Of a stretch of 64,000 bases of DNA, positions 35,815 through 45,254 are shown piece by piece (position 1 is the stretch's first letter; each line of letters begins with the position of its first letter). The stretch lies in the NCBI RefSeq assembly GCF_003054045.1, contig NZ_QBKH01000001.1, forward strand, positions 558,001 to 622,000, in the 5' to 3' direction. The notes under the pieces are model-generated. The model saw nothing but the letters and a program-made list of their open reading frames with translations. It ran no database searches and was not told the origin of the DNA. The DNA is from Sphingobacterium faecium (lineage in GTDB: Bacteria > Bacteroidota > Bacteroidia > Sphingobacteriales > Sphingobacteriaceae). The position numbers and the translations under genes were made by a program.

Positions 35815-36358
35815 ACAATGATTTTTAAAACCTGAATATCACGCCAAATTTACTACACTCAGATGACAGATGCTCCGACCATGATAAGCGATATTTTGAT
35901 AATTCTATAAGATGCTCTCCATATTTTCAACTATCGGATAATATCATCTGGCTATGAGTCCTATACTTTTTATTTACTTATATTTTAGTTATTTATAAAA
36001 TAAAATATAATATATGTCAACTAATATTTTGCGTATGACATTTGGTTATATCTAAAAAAATTAGTACATTTGTGGTTAGTGCAAAATTAAATGCTCTATG
36101 ATGGCTTTAATTTTGGTCAGTTCTTGAATAGCATTCATGAAAAAAAATAACATTTTTTTTCTCATCCATACGTTTCTTGCTATTTTAAAATTGACTTCAT
36201 AGTTTGATTCATCAATATATTGGTTCTTCTCCACCAATTTAGATTGCTGGTCATATTTTATGCTAGTGAACTAAGACTTCAAAACTGGGCATCATCGTTT
36301 ATTCACACGTGGGGCAAGAATTGCCAGCGTCTTATTCAATTCACTTTAATTTATTATT
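35815..36358. other. Intergenic region with a strong promoter and long leader
   Basis: About 540 nt without a confident gene. TTTG at 36041-36044, a 20-nt spacer and TACATTTG at 36065-36072 form a complete promoter. From its start near 36079, a leader of about 280 nt reaches the small gene at 36359. The leader contains AATGCT/AGCATT and an ATGAAAAAAAAT/ATTTTTTTTC hairpin at about 36138-36166. On the minus strand, 36076-36234 is open for about 52 codons from a GTG, of uncertain meaning. Confidence 0.45.
36041..36072 (+). promoter_or_regulatory. Complete Bacteroidota promoter upstream of small membrane protein
   Basis: TTTG-N20-TACATTTG, an exact match in both elements and spacing. The next plus-strand gene starts 286 nt downstream, so the transcript has a long leader or encodes a small RNA. 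Confidence 0.6.
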
Positions 36359-36592
36359 ATGTTAGGATTTATTATTAAATTTTTATTGACGGTAGTTATT
36401 TCAACTTGGTTAATCATGCAAAATGCAACTGGAAACTTACTAAGCTTACCTGTACTTTTTGCAGCATTGGCGTTTGGTTTGTTTATATGGGATGCCATTA
36501 TTTCTTATCGTAAATCGGAGGAAAGAAAGGAAAATATACAGCATTTGAATGATTTTTTTAAATATAAACAAAGCAAATACCGTGGTTTATAA
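36359..36592 (+). CDS. Small membrane protein, 77 aa
   Basis: Short protein with two hydrophobic helices: LGFIIKFLLTVVISTWLIMQ (about 2-21) and LLSLPVLFAALAFGLFIWDA (about 27-46). The tail is charged and probably cytoplasmic: YRKSEERKENIQHLNDFFKYKQSK. I do not recognise a named family. The first ATG is at 36359 and a clean terminator follows, which supports a real transcription unit. A perfect promoter lies 286 nt upstream. The size and layout are compatible with a small stress or envelope protein, but nothing in the sequence fixes the function. Confidence 0.6.
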   Translation: MLGFIIKFLLTVVISTWLIMQNATGNLLSLPVLFAALAFGLFIWDAIISYRKSEERKENIQHLNDFFKYKQSKYRGL

Positions 36593-36622
36593 AACTTGGT
36601 TTCTATTGGAACATCCAATTTA

Positions 36623-36656
36623 ATGCAGTGTCGATTTTTATCCACTGCATTTTTTT
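36623..36656 (+). terminator. Terminator after the 77-aa membrane protein gene
   Basis: 8-bp stem ATGCAGTG/CACTGCAT with a 12-nt loop and seven T. Confidence 0.75.
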
Positions 36657-36667
36657 ACGCTCTTTAA

Positions 36668-37495
36668 TTAAAAAGAACGTAAAAAAGTGTTGATTTCCTG
36701 GTTGAATTTTTTGGGTTCTTCTAAATTAGGCAAATGACCAGATGCTGCAAATTCAACGTATTTAACATCTGCTATCCCCTCCAATAAGCTATTAATTTGT
36801 TTTTCATTTACCAATTTATCTTCTTTTCCCTTAATCACGAGAGTGGGGACAGTTATAGACGATAGCATTGCCGTGGTATCTGTTCGAGCTGCCAAAGCTA
36901 ATTGCGTGGCACAGATGCTCGCCAAATCGTTTCTTCTGATCGAACTTTTAATCACTTCAATCGCTTGAGGATTGTCGGATAATGTTTTCTTGGAAAAAAT
37001 AGTTTCAATAAATCCTAAAGAAAAGGGACGCTTGCCATATTTCAGTAATGCTTGGATCGAGTCAAAACGTTTTTGTTTGCCTTGATTATCATCGGCAAAT
37101 GCGTGCGTGTTACTTAAAATAAGTCCTTTTATTTTATCATTCTTTAATTCATAGGTCCGAAGTGCAATATAACCTCCCATGGATACGCCACAAAGCACAA
37201 CATTATTTAAATTTAAATGAGTGATCAATTTGATTAAATCCTTTGCGAATACATCGATACTAAAAAATCCATGCCCTCGAGTGCTATGTCCATGTCCCCT
37301 AATATCAATTGCAATACCAGTCATTGTTTCATCTAGATCCAGTAGTTGTTCACGCCACATGTTTTTGTTAAATGGAAATCCATGTAAAAATATAATCGTC
37401 TTTTGCGGCATATGCAGCTTGCTTGGTCTTATCATGTAAGAAATGCTGATATCATCGATGCGTATTTTGTTTAGTTTCGTTTCCTTTTGGAACAT
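36668..37495 (-). CDS. Alpha/beta hydrolase
   Basis: 275-residue alpha/beta-hydrolase. The oxyanion region IIFLHGFPFNKNMWREQ and AIDIRGHGHST are typical. The nucleophile elbow is GVSMGGYIALR (Ser in G-V-S-M-G). The acid is in the KGKEDKLV segment and the His in ASGHLPNLEEP. No signal peptide. Substrate unknown; relatives include 3-oxoadipate enol-lactonase-like and esterase-like enzymes. It is convergent with the 77-aa gene and appears to be a single-gene unit. The first Met is used as start; a shorter start is possible but would trim only a variable N terminus. Confidence 0.88.
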   Translation of the reverse strand: MFQKETKLNKIRIDDISISYMIRPSKLHMPQKTIIFLHGFPFNKNMWREQLLDLDETMTGIAIDIRGHGHSTRGHGFFSIDVFAKDLIKLITHLNLNNVVLCGVSMGGYIALRTYELKNDKIKGLILSNTHAFADDNQGKQKRFDSIQALLKYGKRPFSLGFIETIFSKKTLSDNPQAIEVIKSSIRRNDLASICATQLALAARTDTTAMLSSITVPTLVIKGKEDKLVNEKQINSLLEGIADVKYVEFAASGHLPNLEEPKKFNQEINTFLRSF

Positions 37496-37605
37496 AGGAT
37501 CGTCTTTATGAAAAAAAATATTAAAAAAATAACTCCTGTAAATGTAATACTATCAATAAGATAAAAAAAATATTAGTTTTTTTGATCAAAAAAGTTGGAA
37601 AATAG

Positions 37606-37636
37606 TTTGCAGAATTGAAAAAAGTCCCCATATTTG
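37606..37636 (+). promoter_or_regulatory. Promoter of first tRNA-Arg
   Basis: TTTG at 37606-37609, a 19-nt spacer, and CATATTTG at 37629-37636, one base from the -7 consensus. The following bases TATCACCAAA are nearly identical to those at the second tRNA promoter. Confidence 0.5.
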
Positions 37637-37683
37637 TATCACCAAACAAAAGGGTATGACTTTTAAACAAGTCAAATTAAAAT

Positions 37684-37757
37684 GCACTCATGGCTCAATT
37701 GGATAGAGCACCTGACTACGGATCAGGAGGTTAGGGGTTCGACTCCCTTTGAGTGCA
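37684..37757 (+). tRNA. tRNA-Arg (ACG), copy 1
   Basis: 74-nt cloverleaf. The acceptor GCACTCA pairs with TGAGTGC and is followed by discriminator A. The D-arm lies in GGCTCAATTGGATAGAGC. The anticodon stem-loop is CCTGA-CTACGGA-TCAGG with anticodon ACG (read as ICG after deamination, decoding CGN). The T-arm is AGGGGTTCGACTCCCT. CCA is not encoded. It has its own promoter and terminator. Confidence 0.97.
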
Positions 37758-37762
37758 CAACT

Positions 37763-37803
37763 ACAAAAGCTTAGTCTGATAAAGATTAAGCTTTTGTTTT
37801 TTC
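37763..37803 (+). terminator. Terminator after first tRNA-Arg
   Basis: 15-bp stem ACAAAAGCTTAGTCT/AGATTAAGCTTTTGT with one G-T wobble and a 5-nt loop, followed by a T-run. Confidence 0.75.
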
Positions 37804-38253
37804 TATATCTTTCCTATCATCTGTCATCTATTTTCTCGGAGCCCCCACTAATATTGTAAGGATATCAATTATGTTATATAATCTGATGTTTGATTTTTTA
37901 TGACGATCATAAGCCAAGACCAAATTGAGATACTGCTGCTATACATAAAAGAGGGAAAATAATTTTTATGCTATTATTGTAGTTGATCATCAGCCATGAT
38001 ATTAATATTCCAATTTTAACTTCTGATTGTTGATCGCTGAGACGTTTTGTACATGATCTATAATGTGGTATCAGGAAGCTTCTGAGATAGATTATAAGTA
38101 ATCATTAAAGTATTCGATAAGCGATTATTTATTTTGTTTCATTATCAGACTATTAGATAAAATTTGAAAAAAAAATTTGGAGGGAGTGCTATTTTGCCTA
38201 TATTTGCATCACCAAAACGGAAGAACAGCAATGAAGATGACGTAATGGTTGAC
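37804..38253. other. Intergenic spacer between the two tRNA-Arg genes
   Basis: About 450 nt of AT-rich sequence with no convincing reading frame. The only recognisable signal is the promoter of the second tRNA near its right end. No transposon ends or long direct repeats were found, apart from the similarity of the promoter-tRNA units themselves. Confidence 0.5.
38176..38206 (+). promoter_or_regulatory. Promoter of second tRNA-Arg
   Basis: TTTG at 38176-38179, a 19-nt spacer and TATATTTG at 38199-38206: both elements match the Bacteroidota consensus. CATCACCAAA follows, as at the first copy. Confidence 0.65.
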
Positions 38254-38327
38254 GCGCTCATGGCTCAATTGGATAGAGCACCTGACTACGGATCAGGAGG
38301 TTAGGGGTTCGACTCCCTTTGAGCGCA
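38254..38327 (+). tRNA. tRNA-Arg (ACG), copy 2
   Basis: 74-nt tRNA identical to copy 1 except for the third acceptor base pair: GCGCTCA/TGAGCGC here against GCACTCA/TGAGTGC there, so an A-U pair became G-C (or the reverse). Anticodon ACG, discriminator A, no encoded CCA. A terminator follows before adk. Confidence 0.97.
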
Positions 38328-38334
38328 CTATTTG

Positions 38335-38374
38335 AAAAGCCTAATCAATATAGCGATTAGGCTTTTATTTTTTT
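38335..38374 (+). terminator. Terminator after second tRNA-Arg
   Basis: 12-bp stem AAAAGCCTAATC/GATTAGGCTTTT with an 8-nt loop and T-run, ending 24 nt before the adk start. The core is nearly the same as the terminator after enolase. Confidence 0.75.
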
Positions 38375-38397
38375 ACTCTATTACTCTAAATACTACT

Positions 38398-38967
38398 ATG
38401 CTAAACCTTGTAATATTTGGCCCTCCGGGGGCAGGGAAGGGAACACAATCGCAGAAACTTATCGATAAATATCAGTTAGTTCATGTTTCAACGGGTGATA
38501 TCTTTAGAGCTCATATTCAAAACCAGACAGCTCTAGGTAAACAAGTAAGTCAGATTATTGCCGACGGAAATTTGGTGCCTGATTCGATTACGATTGCGAT
38601 GCTGGAAGAGGAAGTGAAGAAAAATCCGGAAGCGAAAGGATTTATTTTTGATGGTTTTCCACGTACAGTGGCACAAGCTGAAGCGTTGGATGAATTTCTA
38701 ACCGGTATTAACTCTTCTATTTCTGTAGTTATTGCTTTAGATGTGAATGAAGACGAATTAAAAACACGCATTGCCAAGCGTCAGGAGATTTCTGGACGTG
38801 CAGACGATGCAGCAGATAAATTGGTAAAACGTATTGATGAATATTTCACCAAGACAATTCATGTTTTACCCTATTATGAAGCACAGGGTAAATTGTCCAA
38901 AGTAAACGGTATCGGTGATATTGATTTTATTTTCGGAGAGTTAACTGCTATTATTGACAATTATTAA
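38398..38967 (+). CDS. adk: Adenylate kinase
   Basis: Interconverts AMP+ATP and 2 ADP. With ATG at 38398 the protein has 189 residues, the short-lid form. The P-loop GPPGAGKGT is at residues 8-16, then STGDIFRAH (AMP site), DGFPRTVAQAEAL and RQEISGRADD at the short lid. A reading from TTG 38332 would begin inside the tRNA terminator and add 22 residues ahead of the family N terminus, so it is rejected. Obg follows 44 nt later, probably in the same transcript; the pairing of adk with obg is common in this phylum. Confidence 0.96.
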   Translation: MLNLVIFGPPGAGKGTQSQKLIDKYQLVHVSTGDIFRAHIQNQTALGKQVSQIIADGNLVPDSITIAMLEEEVKKNPEAKGFIFDGFPRTVAQAEALDEFLTGINSSISVVIALDVNEDELKTRIAKRQEISGRADDAADKLVKRIDEYFTKTIHVLPYYEAQGKLSKVNGIGDIDFIFGELTAIIDNY

Positions 38968-39011
38968 ATAAGGAAACGGAAACGTTTTACTAACAAACAT
39001 ATTTTATTTCT

Positions 39012-40010
39012 ATGGCGCAGGGTTCGAATTTTGTTGATTATGTGAAGGTGTGTTGTCGATCGGGACACGGAGGATCTGGCTCAGCGCACTTGCATCGAGA
39101 TAAAACAACCATGAAGGGTGGACCTGATGGAGGTGATGGAGGCCGTGGAGGTCACATTATTCTAAAAGGGAATACACAATTGTGGACGCTATTACACCTT
39201 AAATATAGAAAGCATATTATTGCTTCTAGTGGTGAATCTGGTAGCTCAGCTACAAGTACAGGTGCTTCGGGTAAGGATGAAATTCTGGAAGTTCCTGCTG
39301 GTACAGTTGCTAAAGATGCTGAAACCGGAGAAGTTTTATTTGAAATTACCGAAGATGGTGAAACGCAGATTTTAACTCCTGGTGGTAAAGGTGGATTAGG
39401 AAACTGGCACTTTAAATCTTCTACACAGCAAACTCCACGTTTTGCGCAACCAGGTATGCCTGGTCAAGAACGCTGGATTATTTTGGAATTAAAAGTATTA
39501 GCTGATGTGGGATTAGTAGGTTTTCCAAATGCCGGAAAATCCACGCTTTTATCTGTTGTTTCTGCTGCTAAACCAGAAATTGCCAATTATCCTTTTACAA
39601 CTCTGGTTCCCAATTTAGGTATTGTGAGCTACCGTGATGGCAAATCTTTTGTAATGGCAGATATTCCTGGTATTATCGAAGGTGCTTCAGAAGGAAAGGG
39701 CTTAGGGTATCGATTTTTAAGACATATCGAGCGAAATTCTGTTTTATTATTTATGGTACCTGCTGATACAGAACGTACCATAAAACAGGAGTATGATATT
39801 TTATTGAACGAATTATCTGTTTATAATCCTGAACTTCGCGATAAACCAAAATTATTGGCGATTACGAAGTCGGATATGCTGGACGAAGAATTGGAACGTG
39901 AGATGGAAAAAGAAGTTCCGGAAGGATTGCCACATATTTTCATATCATCAGTTGCGGGTAAAAATATTTTGCAATTGAAGGACATGATCTGGAAGGCTAT
40001 TAATTCATAA
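39012..40010 (+). CDS. obgE: GTPase Obg/CgtA
   Basis: Ribosome-associated GTPase needed for 50S maturation and stress responses. 332 residues. The Obg fold at the N terminus is unmistakable: [20 protein letters not shown], then FRR-like [23 protein letters not shown] and later [19 protein letters not shown]. The G domain has G1 GFPNAGKST (about 174), [10 protein letters not shown]3 [16 protein letters not shown] and G4 TKSD. It lacks the long C-terminal OCT extension, as in many Bacteroidota. Downstream of adk and closed by a terminator. Confidence 0.96.
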   Translation: MAQGSNFVDYVKVCCRSGHGGSGSAHLHRDKTTMKGGPDGGDGGRGGHIILKGNTQLWTLLHLKYRKHIIASSGESGSSATSTGASGKDEILEVPAGTVAKDAETGEVLFEITEDGETQILTPGGKGGLGNWHFKSSTQQTPRFAQPGMPGQERWIILELKVLADVGLVGFPNAGKSTLLSVVSAAKPEIANYPFTTLVPNLGIVSYRDGKSFVMADIPGIIEGASEGKGLGYRFLRHIERNSVLLFMVPADTERTIKQEYDILLNELSVYNPELRDKPKLLAITKSDMLDEELEREMEKEVPEGLPHIFISSVAGKNILQLKDMIWKAINS

Positions 40011-40026
40011 TTATTAGTATATGGAT

Positions 40027-40067
40027 AAGAAAGGCGATTGCTGTTTTGCAATCGCCTTTCTTATTTT
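40027..40067 (+). terminator. Terminator after obg
   Basis: 15-bp perfect stem AAGAAAGGCGATTGC/GCAATCGCCTTTCTT with a 6-nt loop, then TATTTT. Confidence 0.85.
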
Positions 40068-40532
40068 AAATTCATACCACATTGTATCATTATGATCAAT
40101 TTTATTGTTATTAGCGCAGTTTAGAGGGGATATAGTGGCAAATAGGAGTACTGTTGCGTACAGCAACTTCGATTAGAATTACTTCTGCTTATATGATTAG
40201 CAAAAATAACGAACACTGACCATGTCATCATATGCGAAAGGTTAAAGATGGGTGTTTGTTCGTGATGCTGTATCTTTTTAAAGTTGCGGGATTCATCATC
40301 GTCACTGATACAAATAGGAGCATCTGGATTGTTATCTTTGGTGCATGTAACATCTGGTATATCATCAATCTACTCCTGATTATTTGGTGATATGGTAGGG
40401 TTATAGCGTAAATAGCATTGGAAATGGATAACAAATACATTGTTTTTGTGCTGAAATTTAATTTATTACGTCAATAAATTTAGAATATCACAATTAAATA
40501 AAAAAAGTCTTTTTACTTTGATGATTTTGTTA

Positions 40533-40540
40533 TACCTTTG
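40533..40540 (+). promoter_or_regulatory. -7 box of the carA leader
   Basis: TACCTTTG matches the consensus exactly. No clear -33 partner at 19-21 bp. Transcription would begin near 40547, giving a leader of about 165 nt before carA. Confidence 0.5.
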
Positions 40541-40546
40541 TCTCCT

Positions 40547-40655
40547 GTGAAAATTGAAGTAAATGCTTTCGCAAATGTTATAAAGAACGATAAATTCGTT
40601 ATCGTTAAATCAATTGTTTAATTGATAATTTAGCCCATTTAGGGCTTTTTTTATA
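40547..40655 (+). promoter_or_regulatory. Structured carA leader with terminator-like hairpin (possible attenuator)
   Basis: Three hairpins follow the predicted transcription start: AACGATAA/TTATCGTT (40586-40606), ATCAATT/AATTGAT (40609-40626) and AGCCC/GGGCT followed by seven T (40632-40653). The last is an intrinsic-terminator shape 59 nt before the carA ATG. A 24-codon frame from GTG 40547 to TAA 40621 ends 11 nt before it. This layout is that of a transcription attenuator; alternatively it is the end of a small RNA gene. Confidence 0.5.
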
Positions 40656-40711
40656 CACCAAACTTCGATCAAGCAAGGAATTATTAAAAACAATTTTATA
40701 TTTAATAAATA

Positions 40712-41812
40712 ATGACCAACTACAGCAAATTGCCTGCAATTTTAGTTTTAGAAGACGGAACAGTTTATCACGGAAAAGCAGCGGGTAAAATTGGAACGAC
40801 TACTGGCGAGATTTGTTTCAATACCGGAACTACAGGTTATCAAGAGATTTTTACGGACCCTTCATACTTCGGACAAATCATGGTAACAACCAATGCCCAT
40901 ATTGGTAACTATGGAATTGATGAAGATGACACAGAATCTGGTAAGATTCAAATAGCAGGACTAGTTTGTAAGAATTATAATATTAACTATAGTCGTAAAA
41001 TGGCTGATGAATCTATTCAAAGCTATTTTGAAGAAGGAAATCTAGTGGGTATTTCTGATATTGATACGCGATCTTTAGTACGTCATATCCGCAACAAAGG
41101 GGCTATGAATGCCATTATTTCATCTGAGAATTTAGATGTTGAATCTTTAAAAGCAACATTAGCTACTGTTCCATCTATGGATGGACTTGAATTATCATCT
41201 CAGGTATCGACCACCGAGCCTTATTTCTACGGTAATGAAGATGCTCCGGTTCGTGTTGCAGTACTAGATCTAGGTATTAAGAAAAATATTCTTCGCAATT
41301 TCGATCAAAGAGAAGTTTATGCCAAGGTATTTCCTGCTAAAACAACTTTTGCTGAAATGCAAGAATGGAATCCTGCGGGATATTTTATCTCTAATGGTCC
41401 TGGTGACCCATCTGCGATGAGTTACGCCATACAAACAGTAAAAGATATTTTAGCGGCTGATCAGCCTATGTTTGGAATCTGTCTTGGGCATCAGATATTG
41501 GCCTTAGCAAATGATATTCGTACTCAGAAAATGCACAATGGACATCGTGGTATCAATCATCCTGTGAAAAACATCATTGCCAATCGTTGTGAAATTACAT
41601 CGCAGAATCACGGTTTTGGTGTAGTTGCAGAAGATATTGAACAGTCTGATAAAGTTGAAGTAACCCATATCAACTTAAATGACCAATCGATTGAAGGTAT
41701 CCGTGTGATCGGTAAAAATGCATTCTCGGTACAATATCACCCAGAGTCATCACCTGGTCCACATGATTCACGTTATTTATTTGATGATTTCATTGAATTG
41801 ATAAAAAAATAA
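40712..41812 (+). CDS. carA: Carbamoyl-phosphate synthase small subunit
   Basis: Glutaminase subunit feeding ammonia to CarB to make carbamoyl phosphate for pyrimidines and arginine. 366 residues. The N-terminal domain shows LEDGTVYHGKAAGK, CFNTGTTGYQEIFTDPSY and ITTAHIGNYG-like VTTNAHIGNYG. The C-terminal class I amidotransferase domain has FISNGPGDPSAM, the nucleophile Cys in FGICLGHQI, and the His-Glu pair in QYHPESSPGPHD. CarB is not within the window downstream; enolase follows after a terminator, so carA stands alone. Regulation by the upstream leader is likely. Confidence 0.96.
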   Translation: MTNYSKLPAILVLEDGTVYHGKAAGKIGTTTGEICFNTGTTGYQEIFTDPSYFGQIMVTTNAHIGNYGIDEDDTESGKIQIAGLVCKNYNINYSRKMADESIQSYFEEGNLVGISDIDTRSLVRHIRNKGAMNAIISSENLDVESLKATLATVPSMDGLELSSQVSTTEPYFYGNEDAPVRVAVLDLGIKKNILRNFDQREVYAKVFPAKTTFAEMQEWNPAGYFISNGPGDPSAMSYAIQTVKDILAADQPMFGICLGHQILALANDIRTQKMHNGHRGINHPVKNIIANRCEITSQNHGFGVVAEDIEQSDKVEVTHINLNDQSIEGIRVIGKNAFSVQYHPESSPGPHDSRYLFDDFIELIKK

Positions 41813-41826
41813 TGAATAAGTATAGG

Positions 41827-41859
41827 AGAGGGGTTAGCGATTTGCTAACCTCTTTTTTT
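41827..41859 (+). terminator. Terminator after carA
   Basis: GGTTAGC/GCTAACC stem with a 5-nt loop, partly extended by AGAG/TCT, and seven T. Confidence 0.75.
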
Positions 41860-41925
41860 GTTCTTTAGCTATTCATTCTTGCCATAAAATTGTGTTTTAC
41901 GTTTTTTAATCAGCCCAATTTTATT

Positions 41926-41933
41926 TATATTTG
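41926..41933 (+). promoter_or_regulatory. -7 box of eno
   Basis: TATATTTG matches the consensus. A T-run stands at the -33 position but lacks the G. The leader would be about 83 nt. Confidence 0.4.
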
Positions 41934-42010
41934 ATTATTAAATCAGAATATAATTTTTTAGTGTAAAAATTACACTAAGTATTGTATAAAATACTATATA
42001 AAAAGTTTAA

Positions 42011-43318
<1,308 letters not shown>

Positions 43319-43337
43319 TTCTTTTAAATAAAGCATA

Positions 43338-43380
43338 AAAATAAAAAGCCTAATCATTTGATTAGGCTTTTTATTTTTTT
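43338..43380. terminator. Terminator between eno and DUF72 gene
   Basis: 16-bp perfect stem AATAAAAAGCCTAATC/GATTAGGCTTTTTATT with a 4-nt loop, with A and T flanks. It can act in both directions. Confidence 0.85.
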
Positions 43381-43386
43381 CCTGTT

Positions 43387-44262
43387 CTAAGAGTTACCTT
43401 TATTTGGACAAACGATATTTAGACCGAACTCTGCATTTAATTGTTGAATAAAATAAGTTGCCAATAGGGGAGACTCCACTTCTATATTTTGGTGGATAAA
43501 GAAATATAATTTTTGCAGTCCTGCCTTTCTCCATTGTTTAATAACCGCAATCCATTCATCCAATCGGGAGTAATCCGAAGCATGATTGGCACCAACATAC
43601 CGTATAAAGGCGATAGGTGTAGTCAAGCGCATGTGCAATAAGTCACGTCGTCCTGCTGTATCAACCAATACATTTGTTATCCTGAACTGTTCCAGTGATT
43701 GAAAGTAGGCTTCAGCTATTTTGGGATCTGAAAACCATTCTTGATTGCGTACTTCTACTGCTAGTGGAAGACCTTTTGGAAATTTTGACAGAAACTCACG
43801 CAAGCGTTCCATGTCTTTAGGTTTATAGTTATCGTGCATCTGCAAGAAAATCATCCCTAACTTCTCTTCGAAAAAAGCGATATTGTCAGTAAATTCTTTT
43901 ACTTTTTCTTCGGTATTCAATAGGCGACTATAATGACTGATAGACTGCGGTATTTTAGGAAAAAATTTAAAATCTTCTGGTGTCTTATTCTTCCAAGTTT
44001 CTACTTGTTCCTTGGACGGTGCATGATAGAATGTTGCATTTAACTCGATACTATTAAATTGATGGCTGTAATAGGTCAGTTCATCTTTGGTTCCTCTTGG
44101 ATAGAAGCCTTTCAATTCTGTCTTATTCCACTTGGCACAGCCCACATATACTTCAAAGGATTCTTTGTTTTTGTGTTGCTTGAGTAATCTCAGTGTTTCA
44201 GGGGAGCTCGGTGGTAAGGTAAAATCGATATCTTGAGGGTTAGTGACTTGTCCAAATTTCAT
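43387..44262 (-). CDS. DUF72 domain-containing protein
   Basis: 291-residue TIM-barrel-like DUF72 protein of unknown function. Diagnostic parts: YVGCAKWNKTELKGFYPRGT at the start of the domain, LTYYSHQFNSIELNATFYHA, KTPEDFKFFPKIPQSISH, IFLQMHDNYKP, LPLAVEVRNQEWFSD and the His/Arg-containing MRLTTPIAFIRYVGA near the end. The N-terminal 35 residues precede the domain. It is convergent with eno. No nearby partner explains its role. Confidence 0.88.
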   Translation of the reverse strand: MKFGQVTNPQDIDFTLPPSSPETLRLLKQHKNKESFEVYVGCAKWNKTELKGFYPRGTKDELTYYSHQFNSIELNATFYHAPSKEQVETWKNKTPEDFKFFPKIPQSISHYSRLLNTEEKVKEFTDNIAFFEEKLGMIFLQMHDNYKPKDMERLREFLSKFPKGLPLAVEVRNQEWFSDPKIAEAYFQSLEQFRITNVLVDTAGRRDLLHMRLTTPIAFIRYVGANHASDYSRLDEWIAVIKQWRKAGLQKLYFFIHQNIEVESPLLATYFIQQLNAEFGLNIVCPNKGNS

Positions 44263-44490
44263 ATTGTCGGTTTTTATTGTTTATAACAAGTAAAGCGAAA
44301 TGAAGTTTAAATAATATACAAATTCCAGTTCTATTTACAATGGTATTGAATAGATTTTAAAGCATTGAAAACTTTTATTTTTGAAATGCAATCACACCTA
44401 ATATCGCTATTTCATTGTGTTTACTGACAGACGAAAATTCAGTGTATCTCTTGCTATTTCTTTAAAACATGAATTGATTTTGATTAAGTA

Positions 44491-45126
44491 TTAATGTAGT
44501 TCATCCCAAAATTCCTGAAATTGTTGTTTCAGTTGTGCTAATTCCAGTTCTAATGTTTCAATTCTTTTTTGGAGAAGTGCAGTGCTTTCTGATGTAGCAG
44601 GAGTGTGTTCAAATTGTTCTAGATCAACGTCCCCTAAAAGATGAATATATCTGACTTCTTTATGTCCAGGTTGTTTATCGAGTGCTTTTAAAAATCCTTC
44701 TGATGCCAATTTATCTAGCTGAACCGTGATATCCTCTAAAGCTTCAAAATCGTAAAGACGTCCTGAATTTGAGTTTATTTCGCCTGCAGTTAATGGTCCA
44801 CGAAGTAAGAGTAGGCATATAATCGCTAATTCTGATGGTACTAATGGAAATTGTATGGCCAAATTGTGTTTATACTTGGTCACGCGGCTTCCACCACCAA
44901 CAACATGTGCGATAAGTCCCTTTTTCTTCAATATGGCTAAGGTATTGATAATAGTTTCATCAGAATATTGTACTACGGGTCTTCTAGCGGTTTTTTGATT
45001 GCAAGCACTTTGGAGACCGTTCAGAGACATCGGATAAGATTCTGGAGTGACCTTTGACTTTTCGATCAAAGCGCCTAATACACGCTGTTCTTCGGTTGAT
45101 AATTGTGGTTTGGTGCTAAGTTCCAT
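44491..45126 (-). CDS. YceH family protein (DUF480)
   Basis: 211-residue YceH protein made of two winged-helix domains. The N terminus LSTEEQRVLGALIEKSKVTPES and YPMSLNGLQSACNQKTARRPV are family hallmarks, and VVGGGSRVTKYKHNL joins the domains. The second domain shows ELAIICLLLLRGPLTAGEI. A coiled coil closes the protein (LLQKRIETLELELAQLKQQF). The function is not established; the fold suggests DNA or protein interaction. It is divergent from the HDAC-like gene. Confidence 0.9.
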   Translation of the reverse strand: MELSTKPQLSTEEQRVLGALIEKSKVTPESYPMSLNGLQSACNQKTARRPVVQYSDETIINTLAILKKKGLIAHVVGGGSRVTKYKHNLAIQFPLVPSELAIICLLLLRGPLTAGEINSNSGRLYDFEALEDITVQLDKLASEGFLKALDKQPGHKEVRYIHLLGDVDLEQFEHTPATSESTALLQKRIETLELELAQLKQQFQEFWDELH

Positions 45127-45254
45127 AAATGTAATGAGTTGAAATCAAATATGCTATTTTTTATAGGGGGAAACAATTATTTTTAAATATTATCCACAAT
45201 AAAAACCAATAAATATCCTTTTTATTATCTTAGTGAAGTTTTAAATATACTGCT

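Larger units (their letters stand above)
40011..40711. other. Intergenic region: obg terminator, unexplained stretch and carA leader
   Basis: About 700 nt. The left end holds the obg terminator. From about 40070 to 40500 nothing is convincing; an 80-codon open stretch on the minus strand (40121-40369) has no normal start codon. From 40533 the carA promoter and its structured leader begin. The gap is the longest without a gene in the window. Confidence 0.5.

Noticed and set aside
37684..38327. Possible integrative element flanked by two tRNA-Arg copies
   Set aside because: The interval is only about 500 nt, contains no integrase or cargo, and both tRNAs are complete with their own promoters and terminators.
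38332..38397. Upstream TTG start for adenylate kinase adding 22 residues
   Set aside because: The extension covers the tRNA terminator hairpin and has no counterpart in the adenylate kinase family.
40121..40369. Open stretch of about 82 codons on the minus strand between obg and carA, with Asp-rich, protein-like sequence
   Set aside because: It has no ATG, GTG or TTG near its beginning and is preceded by in-frame stops. No family was recognised. A decayed gene is possible but unsupported.
40228..40440. 70-codon ATG-initiated frame on the minus strand in the same gap
   Set aside because: Overlaps the stretch above in another frame, and its composition (Ile, Tyr, Met, Ser rich) looks like random AT-rich DNA.
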